Below are positions 8,348 to 17,875 of a stretch of DNA of 64,000 nucleotides, piece after piece. This DNA comes from Synechocystis sp. LKSZ1 (GTDB lineage: Bacteria; Cyanobacteriota; Cyanobacteriia; Cyanobacteriales; Microcystaceae): contig NZ_AP031572.1 in assembly GCF_040436315.1 (NCBI RefSeq), forward strand, positions 3,472,001 to 3,536,000, written 5' to 3'. The position numbers and the translations under genes were made by a program. Under the pieces are notes generated by a model. The model ran no database searches. It saw only the letters and a program-made list of their open reading frames with translations, and had not been told where the DNA came from. How positions within the stretch are numbered: position 1 is the stretch's first letter; the number at the start of each line of letters is the position of its first letter.

Positions 8348-8635
8348 ATGACGACTCCCCCTCATCCACCAACGCCAGCGCGATTAGAAGCTCGTATCAG
8401 CCAAGAAACTAAGGCTCTAGTGCAAAAGGCTGCTGACCTAGAAGGGCGAACCCTTACAGATTTTGTGGTTGCCAGTGTTCAAGCCGCCGCCTACAAAGTT
8501 ATTGAGCGTCATCAAACGCTAAAACTTAGTTTTGAAGACAGCGAAGCTTTTGTTGATGCGATCCTTAATCCTCCTAAGCCGAATGATGCATTAAAACTGG
8601 CTGCTTTACGATACAAGCAAACAATGTCGGTTTAA
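8348..8635 (+). CDS. DUF1778 (TacA-type) antitoxin
   Basis: 95 residues from ATG 8348; an in-frame start at 8309 would add 13 residues with no family match. The N-terminal part (ARLEARISQETKALVQKAADLEGRTLTDFVVASVQAAA) is a ribbon-helix-helix DNA-binding domain of the DUF1778/TacA type, followed by a C-terminal tail (SEAFVDAILNPPKPNDALKLAALRY) that in this family wraps the toxin and blocks its acetyl-CoA site. The family normally autorepresses its operon. The stop overlaps the toxin ATG by one base (TAATG), so the pair is translationally coupled. Confidence 0.92.
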   Translation: MTTPPHPPTPARLEARISQETKALVQKAADLEGRTLTDFVVASVQAAAYKVIERHQTLKLSFEDSEAFVDAILNPPKPNDALKLAALRYKQTMSV

Positions 8636-9165
8636 TGGTTTTCAAAATCATCCCTCTTGATAGCCGAAGTCATATCCGTTCCAGCTTTTGCTGTGGAAAA
8701 GAGAGTTTAGATACTTACATCCGTAAGCAAGCATCTCAAGATCTCAAAAAACGAGTTTCCACTGTGTTTGTTTTAATTGACGATCCTGAGGTCAATGTTT
8801 TGGCTTACTATACCCTATCTTCCTATACTGTTAATATTGCAGCTTTGGAGGAAAATTTTGCTAAGCAATTACCACGTTACCCAGTATTGCCAGCAACATT
8901 ATTAGGTCGTCTTGCTGTTGATAATGCTCAGAAAGGTAAGCGGTTCGGTGAACTATTATTGATAGATGCCCTTAAAAAGTCTTTAGATGCGGCTATGCAA
9001 GTGGCATCTTTAGCTGTAATTGCAGAAGCTTTGGATGAGAGAGCCTTGAGTTTCTATATAAAGTACGGTTTTAAACAATTTAATCAAGAGCCGATGAAGC
9101 TGTATTTGCCGATGAAGTCTATTGAAGAACTAATGGTCGGTAGTGCCAAAGAAGCAATGGACTAA
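8635..9165 (+). CDS. TacT-type GNAT toxin
   Basis: 176-residue GNAT N-acetyltransferase. TacT-family toxins acetylate the amino group of charged tRNAs and stop translation. Landmarks: N-terminal 'FCCGKESLDTYIRKQASQD', the acetyl-CoA loop in 'GRLAVDNAQKGKRFGELLL', and the conserved C-terminal tyrosine in 'ALSFYIKYGFKQF' that serves as general acid. The acetyl-CoA loop has Arg where many relatives have Gly (KGKRFG against QGxGxG), though lysine or arginine at this site also occurs in family members I recall. Length is normal and the frame intact. Partner of the overlapping DUF1778 antitoxin. Confidence 0.92.
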   Translation: MVFKIIPLDSRSHIRSSFCCGKESLDTYIRKQASQDLKKRVSTVFVLIDDPEVNVLAYYTLSSYTVNIAALEENFAKQLPRYPVLPATLLGRLAVDNAQKGKRFGELLLIDALKKSLDAAMQVASLAVIAEALDERALSFYIKYGFKQFNQEPMKLYLPMKSIEELMVGSAKEAMD

Positions 9166-9181
9166 AACTATTACCAGGGCT

Positions 9182-9355
9182 TTATTGAGAACAACAGACC
9201 TCACGGTCGGTCAGGGCCAGTCTTCTATCGGCCCAAAGACCGTAGAGCCAATCTACCCAGGGACGGAGCAGGGGCCGAAATGTCCACCAAGACAACCCGG
9301 CTCTGGCCCAAGGAGAGGGGCCAAGAGCTAACGCACCCAATGGGGAAAATGGGTA
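9182..9355 (-). pseudogene. 3' remnant of a DCC-family (DUF393) thiol-disulfide oxidoreductase gene
   Basis: Directly after the glgB stop codon, the same strand reads 57 codons to TAA at 9184-9182. The central part contains 'LRPWVDWLYGLWADRRLALT', which matches the characteristic C-terminus of cyanobacterial DCC-family proteins (Trp/Tyr-rich, xxDWLYxLWADxRLxLTGR). The N-terminal half with the DxxCxxC motif is absent and there is no good start codon or ribosome site. I read it as a gene that lost its 5' half; it also marks the right edge of the accessory island. The match is from memory of the family. Confidence 0.5.
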
Positions 9356-11656
9356 TTAATCCGCTTGGACTTCAGTTGAGGCCAAGGTATTACTGCGGTC
9401 TAATTTCAAGAGCAAGACCGCTAGGGGCGGCAGGCAGAGGTCGAGGGAGTAGGGCATACCATGGAAAGACCATTCCTCCGTCCATTTGCCACCGAGGTTC
9501 CCCAGGTTACTGCCACCGTACTGGCGAGCATCACTATTAAACAGTTCGGTATAAAAACCGGCCTCGGGAACCCCAACGCGATAGTGACTATGGGGCTGGG
9601 GGGTGAAATTGCAGATAGCCACGATAAGCTCGCGGGAATCACTACCCCGACGAATAAAGGAAACGACACTGTGGCGATTATCACTGCAATCAATCCATTG
9701 GAAGCCTTCTTCTTGGAAGTCGCGGCTGTAGAGGGCTGGCTCTTGGCGATAGAGATGATTGAGGTCAGTAAAGAAACGCTTTAGGTTTTGGTGGGGTTCG
9801 TACTGTAACAAGGGCCATTCCAAGTCGCTCCAGACGTTCCACTCACTCCACTGGCCAAACTCCATGCTCATAAACATGGTTTTCTTGCCAGGATGGGCAA
9901 ACATATAGGTAAACAGGGCCCGCACATTGGCAAACTTTTGCCACTCGTCCCCGGGCATTTTGCCTAACATATTGCTCTTGCCGTGAACCACTTCATCGTG
10001 GGAGAGGGCCAGCATGTAGTTTTCGCTGTGGTGGTACCACATACTAAACGTAATATTGTTCTGGTGGAACTGGCGGAACCAGGGGTCCATGCTGAAGTAG
10101 TCGAGCATGTCGTGCATCCAGCCCATATTCCACTTCAAGTTAAAGCCCAGGCCCCCGACGTAGGTGGGCCAGGAGACCATGGGCCAAGAGGTAGATTCTT
10201 CGGCAATGGACAGGACACCGGGGAAATAGCTAAATAGAACGCTGTTAACCTGGCGGAGGAAGTCGGCGGCCTCTAGGTTTTCCCGACCACCGTACTGGTT
10301 TGCTACCCATTCTCCCTCCTTGCGGCAATAGTCCAGGTAGAGCATCGAGGCCACGGCATCCACCCGCATCCCATCAATGTGGTACTTATCAAACCAGAAC
10401 AGAGCATTGGCCACCAGGAAGTTCCGTACCTCATTACGACCATAGTTGAAAATTAGCGTCCCCCATTCCTTATGTTCTCCCTTGCGGGGGTCTGCGTGTT
10501 CGTAGAGGTGGGTGCCATCAAAAAAGGCCAGGCCATGACCATCCTTGGGAAAATGGCCCGGTACCCAGTCAATAATCACCCCCAGCCCATGACGGTGACA
10601 TTGATCCACAAAATACATAAAGTCTTCCGGGGTTCCGAACCGAGAGGTGGGCGCGTAGTAGCCCGTCACTTGATAGCCCCAGGAACCATCAAAGGGATGC
10701 TCGGCAATGGGCAATAGCTCAATGTGGGTGTAGCCCAGTTCCTTGACGTAGGGGATCAGTTTATCCGCCAGTTCGTAGTAGGTCAAAAAGCGGGCTCCCG
10801 TATTCCATTCCGAGACCGCCACCGATTCCCCTTCCCCGTGTAATTGCTGGGGTTTCTCCGCCGCTGAGGTGTGTAACCAGGAACCGAGGTGCAGTTCATA
10901 GACCGAGATCGGTTTGCTGAGGGGGTCGCTATTGCGGCGCTGTTCGAGCCAGTCTTGGTCATGCCATTCGTACTGATCTAGATCAACCACGATGGAGGCA
11001 GTTTTGGGCCGGACTTCTTGATAAAAGCCGTAGGGGTCAGATTTTTCGTAGATATGGCCCTCCCAATTCTTGACTTCGTATTTGTAGCAGGTGCCTACCC
11101 CTAGGTCGGGAATGAAGAGTTCCCAAACCATATTGTTGTTCTTACGCATCTGGTGGAGACGGCCATCCCAGTTATTAAAATCTCCCAGAATGGAGACATT
11201 GCGAGCATTGGGGGCCCAAACGGCAAAATAGACGCCCTGGATACCATCGACTTCCATCAGGTGAGCGCCGAGTTTTTCGTAGATGCGGTGGTGATTGCCT
11301 TCCCCAAAGACATGGAGGTCAAAGTCCGTGAGCTTGGGCGACCGAAAGGCATAGGGGTCATGGATGACGCGCTGGTGTTCCCCTTCCTGGAGTCGGAATT
11401 GGTAGTTGGGAAGGGTGGCCCCATCGAGGGTACATTCAAAAAAATGGGGATGGTGAACGGACTGCATCGGATATTCTTGGCGTTCCGTTGGCAGTAGCAC
11501 CGTGGCCGATTGTGCAGTGGGAAGATAGGCCCGAATAATCCACTGTTTAATCGTTCCGTTGATTGCAATCGGATGGCCCCCTAAAATTTCAAAGGGGTCG
11601 TGGTGGAGATTATAGACAATTTGATTAACTTGGTCTGGGGTTATAGTGCTAGTCAT
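9356..11656 (-). CDS. glgB: 1,4-alpha-glucan branching enzyme
   Basis: 766 residues, full length. It cuts alpha-1,4-glucan and rejoins the piece as an alpha-1,6 branch in glycogen synthesis. Order: N-terminal CBM48-type modules (about 20-240, with '[25 protein letters not shown]'), the GH13 barrel (about 250-640) and a C-terminal beta domain. Catalytic residues visible: nucleophile D433 in '[11 protein letters not shown]', acid/base E486 in 'SIAEEST' and transition-state stabiliser D554 in '[10 protein letters not shown]'. ATG start is followed by the family-typical '[23 protein letters not shown]'. It is transcribed alone, divergent from the DUF2993-cobN pair. Confidence 0.97.
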   Translation of the reverse strand: MTSTITPDQVNQIVYNLHHDPFEILGGHPIAINGTIKQWIIRAYLPTAQSATVLLPTERQEYPMQSVHHPHFFECTLDGATLPNYQFRLQEGEHQRVIHDPYAFRSPKLTDFDLHVFGEGNHHRIYEKLGAHLMEVDGIQGVYFAVWAPNARNVSILGDFNNWDGRLHQMRKNNNMVWELFIPDLGVGTCYKYEVKNWEGHIYEKSDPYGFYQEVRPKTASIVVDLDQYEWHDQDWLEQRRNSDPLSKPISVYELHLGSWLHTSAAEKPQQLHGEGESVAVSEWNTGARFLTYYELADKLIPYVKELGYTHIELLPIAEHPFDGSWGYQVTGYYAPTSRFGTPEDFMYFVDQCHRHGLGVIIDWVPGHFPKDGHGLAFFDGTHLYEHADPRKGEHKEWGTLIFNYGRNEVRNFLVANALFWFDKYHIDGMRVDAVASMLYLDYCRKEGEWVANQYGGRENLEAADFLRQVNSVLFSYFPGVLSIAEESTSWPMVSWPTYVGGLGFNLKWNMGWMHDMLDYFSMDPWFRQFHQNNITFSMWYHHSENYMLALSHDEVVHGKSNMLGKMPGDEWQKFANVRALFTYMFAHPGKKTMFMSMEFGQWSEWNVWSDLEWPLLQYEPHQNLKRFFTDLNHLYRQEPALYSRDFQEEGFQWIDCSDNRHSVVSFIRRGSDSRELIVAICNFTPQPHSHYRVGVPEAGFYTELFNSDARQYGGSNLGNLGGKWTEEWSFHGMPYSLDLCLPPLAVLLLKLDRSNTLASTEVQAD

Positions 11657-11956
11657 TCGGCTAAGAGAATTTCTAAAGAAAAATTTGATGAAAGGATGCC
11701 AGGGCGCAACCGGGCCAAAAGTTATATCTACTTTACACAGTTTTTCCGTTTTTCTACCCCGCGTGCTGAACTTCCCAACTCGACCTAGAGGATTACTGTG
11801 GGCATGATGAAAGTTTAGACTGTATTAGCCTCGTTTCTCGACTTCTAATGGGTCAGGGGAAACTATTTAAGGGCCAAGTCGATCTTCTAGTCAGCGATTC
11901 TGAGGTTTAATAGGCCAGTCCGAAAAGCCCAATTGTTCTAAACACGTTTATTTTGA
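11657..11956. other. 300-bp divergent intergenic region between glgB and the DUF2993 gene
   Basis: Should hold the promoters of both divergent transcripts. A possible minus-strand -10 (complement TATAAC around 11732-11738) lies upstream of glgB without a clear -35. I looked for a cobalamin-riboswitch B12 box because cobN is downstream on the plus strand and saw none. Confidence 0.4.
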
Positions 11957-11962
11957 TTGGTT

Positions 11963-12787
11963 ATGGAATGGTTACTTATTGCCCTATCGAGCCTGCTCAC
12001 GGCCCTGACCCCCCTGGGCTTGGTAGTCGATCAAACCGTGGCGGACAATATTCGCAGTAGGGTGAGTGGGGTAGAGGACTTAGCCGTTCGAGTTGATAAC
12101 ACCCCCAGTTGGCAGTTAATCAAGGGCCAAGTCCAGCGAGTCCGTCTGGCCAGCCGGGGTCTAGAACCGATTCCCTCCCTGCGAATTGAGCGCTTCGACC
12201 TGGAAACGGATCCCATTGCCCTGAAGCTCGACCAACTCAATACCCGCAACCTACGGGATTTCCGGGCCAGCCTGGGCAAACCTCTCCAAGGGGCCATCCA
12301 AGTCGTAATGACCGAAAAGGATATTAACCAGGCCCTGGCCGACCCCAAATTTAAAACCCAACTCCAGGCCTGGCTGAAAAAAGTATTACCCGCCGAGGCC
12401 CCGCCCCTAGAATTAAAGACCGCCACGCTCCAGTTTGGCCAAAACAATACCCTCAGCGTCCAAGTCGAACTCCTCCAGGCCGGTGAAGCTGGTCAGCCGC
12501 CGGAATCCTTGGCCATTGCGGTTAATACAGGCTTCCAAGTTGAACAAGGCCATACCCTGAAACTGATCGAGCCCAGCGCCAGTCTCAATGGCCGTAAAAT
12601 TTCCAACCGCATTGTCAGTAGTGTGGTCGGCAGTTTTAGTGAGCGTCTCAGCCTAAAGTCTCTAGAAAAACAGGGCGTTATTGCTCGACTGTTGACGTTG
12701 CAAACCGAGCCGGGCCAGCTATCCCTAGCAGCCTTTCTGCGGCTCAATCCCCTCGGCTCAGACCTCCAACCAGACGCTAAAAACTAA
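11963..12787 (+). CDS. DUF2993 (LmeA-like) phospholipid-binding protein
   Basis: 274 residues from ATG 11963; an in-frame TTG two codons earlier (11957) is possible. The N-terminus is a hydrophobic export segment (MEWLLIALSSLLTALTPLGLVV), then the DUF2993 body, whose landmarks are 'VRVDNTPSWQLIKGQVQRVRLASRGL', 'LRIERFDLETDPIAL' and 'VMTEKDINQALADP'. Relatives such as mycobacterial LmeA bind phosphoinositides; in cyanobacteria the family is widespread and unassigned. It lies 13 bp upstream of cobN and is probably cotranscribed with it, an arrangement that need not mean a shared function. Confidence 0.88.
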   Translation: MEWLLIALSSLLTALTPLGLVVDQTVADNIRSRVSGVEDLAVRVDNTPSWQLIKGQVQRVRLASRGLEPIPSLRIERFDLETDPIALKLDQLNTRNLRDFRASLGKPLQGAIQVVMTEKDINQALADPKFKTQLQAWLKKVLPAEAPPLELKTATLQFGQNNTLSVQVELLQAGEAGQPPESLAIAVNTGFQVEQGHTLKLIEPSASLNGRKISNRIVSSVVGSFSERLSLKSLEKQGVIARLLTLQTEPGQLSLAAFLRLNPLGSDLQPDAKN

Positions 12788-12800
12788 ATTAGGAGAATTC

Positions 12801-15800
12801 ATGCACCGATTAGCCGCAACCCCCGGAGGATGGTCCCCGGATCTCGAAGGGGTGATTATCCTAGAGCAAACGCCTGGGGCCCTGGTATTGCTGACGGCGG
12901 CGGATACGGATATTCAAAGTGTGGCGGCGGCCCTGCCAGCAACCTTTCCGGCCCTGCGGGCGGCCAACCTGCTGAATTTGCAACAACCCTTGAGTATTGA
13001 CGACTATGCTGAACGGGTGCTCCGTCAGGCAAAGGTGATTATTCTACGCCTATTGGGGGGCCAGAGTTATTGGCCCTACGGCCTAGAGGTGGTCAGGGCC
13101 TTGGCCGAAGAGCAACAAATTGCCCTCCTGGTTTTGCCGGGGGATGACCGGCCCGATCCGGCCCTGTTTAGTCAATCCACAGTTCCCCTGAGGGACGTCC
13201 ATCAGTTTTGGCAGTACCTTCAGGAAGGCGGGCCAACCAATTGGGAGCAGGGCCTGCAATGGTTAACGAATCAATACCTAGGAACGAACTATCCTTGCTT
13301 ACCGCCGCAACCTATTCCCAAAGTGGGCCAATATCACCCGTCCCAGGCGGGAGATTTAAGTTATTCCCTGGCGACAGTAGCGATTCTGTTTTATCGCTCC
13401 CACTATTTGGCGGGCAATACCCAACCCATTGATGCCCTTTGCCAGGCCCTCCAGGCTCGCAATTTACAGCCCCTGGCCCTATACGTTTCCTCTCTGCGGG
13501 AAGCCGATGTCCAAGAAGCTATTCTAGAAATCTTGGCCCTGGAACCCTTGGGCCTGATCCTCAATACCACCAGTTTTTCCCTGGCCCAACTCCAACGGGA
13601 GGCGGGAGAGCCGGATTGTATTCCCCTCTGGCAGGCCCTGAATGTGCCAGTTTTTCAGGTTGTTTTCAGCGGCAGTACCCAGGAACAATGGCAAGGGGGC
13701 CTGCGGGGCCTCAGTCCCAGGGATCTAGCCATGAATGTTGCTTTGCCGGAGGTAGATGGCCGCATTATTACCCGCGCAATTTCCTTTAAATCGGCCCAAA
13801 CCTGGCAAGAAAGGTTAGAAACGAATATCGTCCGCTACGAGGCCGAGGCTAGTCGGGTGGAATGGCTGGCAGATTTTGCCTGGCATACGATCCACTGTCA
13901 GCAAACGCCGGTTGCTCAGCGTAAAATTGCCCTGATCTTGGCCAATTACCCCAACCGGGATGGTCGTCTGGCTAATGGTGTGGGTCTCGATACCCCTGCC
14001 AGTTGCCTCGAAATTTTGCGAGCCTTACAGCAAGCCGGCTATGGGGTCACGGATCTACCGGGCAATGTTGATGACTTGATGGCCCGGCTCACCCGTAGTG
14101 TCACCAACGACCCCGATCCTTACCACAGCAAACAGGTAAACCAATCTTTGGCCCGAAGCGATCTCTGGGCCTATTTTCAAAGTCTACCAACGGCGGTGCA
14201 AGACCAACTCCAGGCCCGCTGGGCCGAACGGGAGGCCTGGAACAAGTTACCGGACGAGATACCCATTGCTGGGATTCAGTTGGGTAATATTTTTGTCGGT
14301 ATTCAGCCCTCGCGGGGTTACGACCTAGACCCCAGTTTGAATTACCACGCCCCGGATCTGGAGCCAACCCTAGCCTACCTGGGCTTTTACCATTGGCTCA
14401 GAACTCAATTTCAGGCCCAGGCCCTAGTGCATGTCGGCAAACACGGCAATTTAGAATGGTTGCCCGGTAAGAGTGTCGCCCTTGCCGATACCTGCTATCC
14501 TGAGCTGGCCCTCGGGCCGCTTCCCCATTTTTATCCCTTTATTGTCAATGACCCTGGTGAAGGCACCCAGGCCAAACGCCGCGCCCAGGCCGTAATTATC
14601 GACCACCTCACGCCGCCCCTGACACGAGCCGAACTCTACGGCGATCTACTCAAGCTCGAGGCCCTGATTGATGAATATTACGAGGCCCAGGCCCTGGATC
14701 CCAGTCGTTTAGTTACCCTGCGTGACCGCATCCAGGCCCTTTTACAAGAGACTCACCTCGACCGGGACTTAGGCCTGGCGACTAGTTCAGAGTTAACCGA
14801 CCTGTTAAGCGGGGCCGATAATTATTTGTGTGAACTGAAGGAAGCGCAAATTCGAGATGGCCTGCATATCTTGGGCCAATGTCCCCAGGGCAAAGCGCTG
14901 CGGGATTTAATGCTCAGTATCGGCCGGATGCCGGGGGGCCATCGTCTCGGTCTGACCCAGGCCCTAGCGGTAGATTATCAGTTGGACTTTGACCCCGTAT
15001 TAGATGATTGGGGCCAACCCTTTACCTTCCCCGCCAACGCTCAACAGCTTTTGCAGGACAAAGGGGAGAAAGACCTTCTACAAGCGCTCCAGGCCTGTCG
15101 TCATGGTGGAGACGTGGTCGCAGTCCTGGAAACCCAGGCCCAGCAGTTACTGACAACAGGGGAACAACTTTCCTTGCTTGGCCCTCAAACGACCATCAGT
15201 TTAGCCTGGTTGACCCAGACGCTCCTACCGCTTCTGCAACAAACCCCCCAGGAAATTACCAATCTTCTGCGGGGCCTGGCAGGAGAATACATTGTCAGCG
15301 GGGCTTCTGGCGCTCCGACCCGAGGCCGGCCGGAAGTCTTACCCACTGGCCGTAATTTCTATGGCGTCGATATCCGGGCCATTCCCACGGAAACCGCTTG
15401 GGATGTCGGGCGACGGGCCGCCGAGGCCTTAATTGAACGCTACTGCCAGGATCATGGGGACTATCCCAAAACCTTGGCCCTCTCCATTTGGGGCACCTCC
15501 ACCCTCCGCACCGGGGGCGACGACGTGGCCCAAGTACTGGCCCTGTTAGGGGTACAACCCCGCTGGGATGGCCCTTCTCGCCGGTTGGTGGATTTTGAAA
15601 TTTTACCCGTGGCGGCCCTGGGACGGCCCCGTGTTGATGTGACGGTGCGGATTTCTGGCTTTTTCCGGGATAGTTTTCCCAATTTAATTCAACTGCTCCA
15701 TCAGGCCATAACGGCTGTGGCCCAGTTGGAGGAGGCCCCAGAAGATAATCCCTTAGCCTACCAAGCCCGCCAGGAACAGGCCCTGTGGCAAACCCAGGGC

Positions 15801-16565
15801 CTAGAATCAGACCAAGCCTTAGAACGTGCTACCTACCGCATCTTTGGTTCCAAACCGGGGGCCTACGGGGCCGGCTTGCAGGGCCTGATCGAAGCCCAGA
15901 ACTGGCAGGATGACCAGGATTTAGCGCGAGCCTATTTGAACTGGAGTTGTTACGCCTACGATGGTCAGGGCCTTGGCCATAGTCAACCGGAGGTCTTTGC
16001 CCAACGGCTTAAACAGTTGGAAATTGTTCTCCATAACCAGGACAATCGGGAACATGACCTGTTGGATTCCGATGATTACTACCAATTCCAAGGCGGCCTA
16101 ACGGTGGCGGTGCGGGCCCTGACAGGTCAGAATCCGGCAGTTTATTTTGGCGACCATGCCATTCCCAGTCGGCCTAAAATCAAGCGTCTGGAGGAAGAGA
16201 TTGCCAAGGTCTATCGTTCTCGGGTAATTAACCCCAAATGGATTGCCGGGGTGATGCGCCACGGTTACAAAGGAGCATTTGAAATGGCGGCGACGGTGGA
16301 CTATCTCTTTGCCTACTCCGCTACCACCCAGACCGTTGCGGATTATATGTATCAAGGAGTCGCCGAGGCCTATCTCTTTGACCCGGAAGTTCAGGCCTTT
16401 GTCCAGGCCAAAAACCCCTGGGCCCTGCGGGATATGGCGGAACGATTATTAGAAGCCCATCAGCGGGGTCTCTGGTGGGATGTTGAGCCGCAAACCCTAG
16501 ACCAACTAAGGGCCCTGGCCCACCAGGCCGAAGGGGTTCTCGAAAACCAACCCTTTCCGGCCTAG
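12801..16565 (+). CDS. cobN: Cobaltochelatase large subunit CobN
   Basis: 1254 residues, normal length for CobN. It inserts cobalt into hydrogenobyrinic acid a,c-diamide in B12 synthesis, powered by a ChlI/ChlD- or CobS/CobT-like AAA+ pair not present in this window. It belongs to the CobN/magnesium-chelatase H family: the conserved 'ALVHVGKHGNLEWLPGKSVAL' block lies in the middle, 'INPKWIAGVMRHGYKGAFE' near the C-terminus, and 'LSIWGTSTLRTGGDDVAQVLALLG' before it. A good ribosome site (AGGAG) precedes ATG 12801. Magnesium chelatase ChlH is a paralogue, but the N-terminal 'PLRDVHQFWQYLQEGGPTNWEQGLQWL' is CobN-like. The stop overlaps the convergent hydrolase by 4 bp. Confidence 0.95.
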   Translation: MHRLAATPGGWSPDLEGVIILEQTPGALVLLTAADTDIQSVAAALPATFPALRAANLLNLQQPLSIDDYAERVLRQAKVIILRLLGGQSYWPYGLEVVRALAEEQQIALLVLPGDDRPDPALFSQSTVPLRDVHQFWQYLQEGGPTNWEQGLQWLTNQYLGTNYPCLPPQPIPKVGQYHPSQAGDLSYSLATVAILFYRSHYLAGNTQPIDALCQALQARNLQPLALYVSSLREADVQEAILEILALEPLGLILNTTSFSLAQLQREAGEPDCIPLWQALNVPVFQVVFSGSTQEQWQGGLRGLSPRDLAMNVALPEVDGRIITRAISFKSAQTWQERLETNIVRYEAEASRVEWLADFAWHTIHCQQTPVAQRKIALILANYPNRDGRLANGVGLDTPASCLEILRALQQAGYGVTDLPGNVDDLMARLTRSVTNDPDPYHSKQVNQSLARSDLWAYFQSLPTAVQDQLQARWAEREAWNKLPDEIPIAGIQLGNIFVGIQPSRGYDLDPSLNYHAPDLEPTLAYLGFYHWLRTQFQAQALVHVGKHGNLEWLPGKSVALADTCYPELALGPLPHFYPFIVNDPGEGTQAKRRAQAVIIDHLTPPLTRAELYGDLLKLEALIDEYYEAQALDPSRLVTLRDRIQALLQETHLDRDLGLATSSELTDLLSGADNYLCELKEAQIRDGLHILGQCPQGKALRDLMLSIGRMPGGHRLGLTQALAVDYQLDFDPVLDDWGQPFTFPANAQQLLQDKGEKDLLQALQACRHGGDVVAVLETQAQQLLTTGEQLSLLGPQTTISLAWLTQTLLPLLQQTPQEITNLLRGLAGEYIVSGASGAPTRGRPEVLPTGRNFYGVDIRAIPTETAWDVGRRAAEALIERYCQDHGDYPKTLALSIWGTSTLRTGGDDVAQVLALLGVQPRWDGPSRRLVDFEILPVAALGRPRVDVTVRISGFFRDSFPNLIQLLHQAITAVAQLEEAPEDNPLAYQARQEQALWQTQGLESDQALERATYRIFGSKPGAYGAGLQGLIEAQNWQDDQDLARAYLNWSCYAYDGQGLGHSQPEVFAQRLKQLEIVLHNQDNREHDLLDSDDYYQFQGGLTVAVRALTGQNPAVYFGDHAIPSRPKIKRLEEEIAKVYRSRVINPKWIAGVMRHGYKGAFEMAATVDYLFAYSATTQTVADYMYQGVAEAYLFDPEVQAFVQAKNPWALRDMAERLLEAHQRGLWWDVEPQTLDQLRALAHQAEGVLENQPFPA

Positions 16566-17335
16566 CCGACGCCGGACAATACCTTCGGCAACAGATCGTA
16601 GCGTCGCAAAATAGCCCCCAAGTCTAGGCTGGTTTCCAGCAGACAGGCATGGCCACTGTCGGGTAGCGGATGGATCACGGCCTGGGGGAGGTGTTTTTGT
16701 AAAAAGGCGGCCTCCTGGACAGACGGAAGCAAGCGGTCGCCCTCACTGGCCAGGATCAGGGTGGGCTGGGTAATTTGGCTGAGCTGAAATGCTGACAGGG
16801 CAAAGGTTTGCAACAGGGCCAGCCGTTGACTCACCATTGCAGGAGAAAGCGTGGCCATGGCCTGACGCAGTCTTTGTTGGTCGTAGGCAGTGAGCCGCTC
16901 TAATTGGGCCAGCCAGGGCAGAAAGGCCCAAGTCCCCAGGCTATAAAGTAGATCGGGCAACCATGGGGCTAAAGGAATCCCCCAGCTCAACCAAGGGGCC
17001 AACCGAAAGGAGGAGGCAGGATTCACCAAAATCAACTGTTCCACCTGAGAAACGGCTTGACTGGCCAGGGACAAAGCGAGACAGCCGCCAAAGGATTCCC
17101 CACAGAGTACCAGGGGCGCTCCTGACTGTTCCTCGTACCAGAGGTCTAACACCTGTTGACTCAGAAGCGGCCAATCCGTGAGCGGGTGAGGGGGTAAGGA
17201 CAAATAGCGGAGATTAAAGCAGGTACTCAGAGAAGCGGCCTGGCGATAAAACAGTTGGCCTGTACCGTCCAAACCCGGCAGGTAGAGAAGGAAGGGGAAA
17301 TGGGGCCGGTCGGGAAAGGGTTGCAGGAGTTTCAT
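16562..17335 (-). CDS. Alpha/beta hydrolase (phytyl-ester-synthase-like group)
   Basis: 257 residues from ATG 17335, which overlaps the upstream stop codon (TGATG); a longer in-frame start at 17458 would run far into the upstream gene. Complete alpha/beta-hydrolase triad: nucleophile in G-E-S-F-G ('LVLCGESFGG'), Asp in 'LASEGDRLLPS' and His in 'LPDSGHACLLE'. The N-terminal 'FLLYLPGLDGTGQLFYRQAASL' is typical of the cyanobacterial and plastid group that includes the hydrolase half of phytyl/diacylglycerol acyltransferases; the acyltransferase domain itself is absent, so a plain esterase or lipase role is as likely. Coupled to the MliC-like gene upstream. Confidence 0.85.
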   Translation of the reverse strand: MKLLQPFPDRPHFPFLLYLPGLDGTGQLFYRQAASLSTCFNLRYLSLPPHPLTDWPLLSQQVLDLWYEEQSGAPLVLCGESFGGCLALSLASQAVSQVEQLILVNPASSFRLAPWLSWGIPLAPWLPDLLYSLGTWAFLPWLAQLERLTAYDQQRLRQAMATLSPAMVSQRLALLQTFALSAFQLSQITQPTLILASEGDRLLPSVQEAAFLQKHLPQAVIHPLPDSGHACLLETSLDLGAILRRYDLLPKVLSGVG

Positions 17336-17811
17336 CAACGGGAGCGGGGATAACAATGGTAAATAAACAAGGCCCCGTCGCGCTTCAGCCGTAGTTTTTC
17401 GGCCTGGACTAGGCTCAGGTTTTCCTTGTCGGGGAAGGGGGCCACCTGGGCTGGGCAATCGTAGCGCAAATCCAAGTTAACCACGGGTCGCTGGTCTTGG
17501 CATTGGTCGTAGAGACGTTTTTGGCCCAGGGCTAGATAGGCCGTGTTGCCGTTCAGAACCAACGTCCATTGTTCGTTGCGGTAGGCTGTCTCCATCGCCT
17601 CGGGTTGTAATCGAAGACGTTGCGGGGGCTGCCCCCGGATGAATAGTTCCACCGCATTGGCCTGAAAGCGGGCACTAAAGGTTTTACCCTGATAGCAGTA
17701 GTAAACCCGCGACTGTTCCACGGGCGGTGGGACTTGTTGGGCTAAGGCCGGGGAGCTAAAAACCAGTAGAAGCAGGAAAAGTACCATCAAAAGGGGGCGC
17801 TGTCTAACCAA
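17335..17811 (-). CDS. MliC-family lysozyme-inhibitor-like exported protein
   Basis: 158 residues with a clear signal peptide (MVRQRPLLMVLFLLLLVFSSPALAQ, cleavage after ALA). The mature part matches MliC: 'VYYCYQGKTFSARFQANAVELFI', 'QRLRLQPEAMETAYRNEQWTLVLNGNTAYLAL'. MliC/PliC proteins inhibit C-type lysozymes; the active loop normally reads SGAKY, here 'ETAYRN', so inhibition is doubtful and this may be a divergent relative. A C-terminal extension of about 60 residues contains two more cysteines. Its stop overlaps the hydrolase start, so the two are an operon. Confidence 0.7.
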   Translation of the reverse strand: MVRQRPLLMVLFLLLLVFSSPALAQQVPPPVEQSRVYYCYQGKTFSARFQANAVELFIRGQPPQRLRLQPEAMETAYRNEQWTLVLNGNTAYLALGQKRLYDQCQDQRPVVNLDLRYDCPAQVAPFPDKENLSLVQAEKLRLKRDGALFIYHCYPRSR

Positions 17812-17875
17812 TACGCCAACAGGGCCTAGGCCTATGCTAAAGCGGTTTTAGCGCAATTGGAGGACTGGTATTCGG

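Noticed and set aside
11657-11962. A cobalamin riboswitch ahead of the DUF2993-cobN unit
   Set aside because: No B12-box-like sequence or convincing fold was visible.
12801-16565. ChlH (magnesium chelatase) for the 1254-residue gene
   Set aside because: The N-terminal region and motif context are CobN-like, and no chlorophyll genes are adjacent; the families are paralogous, so some doubt remains.
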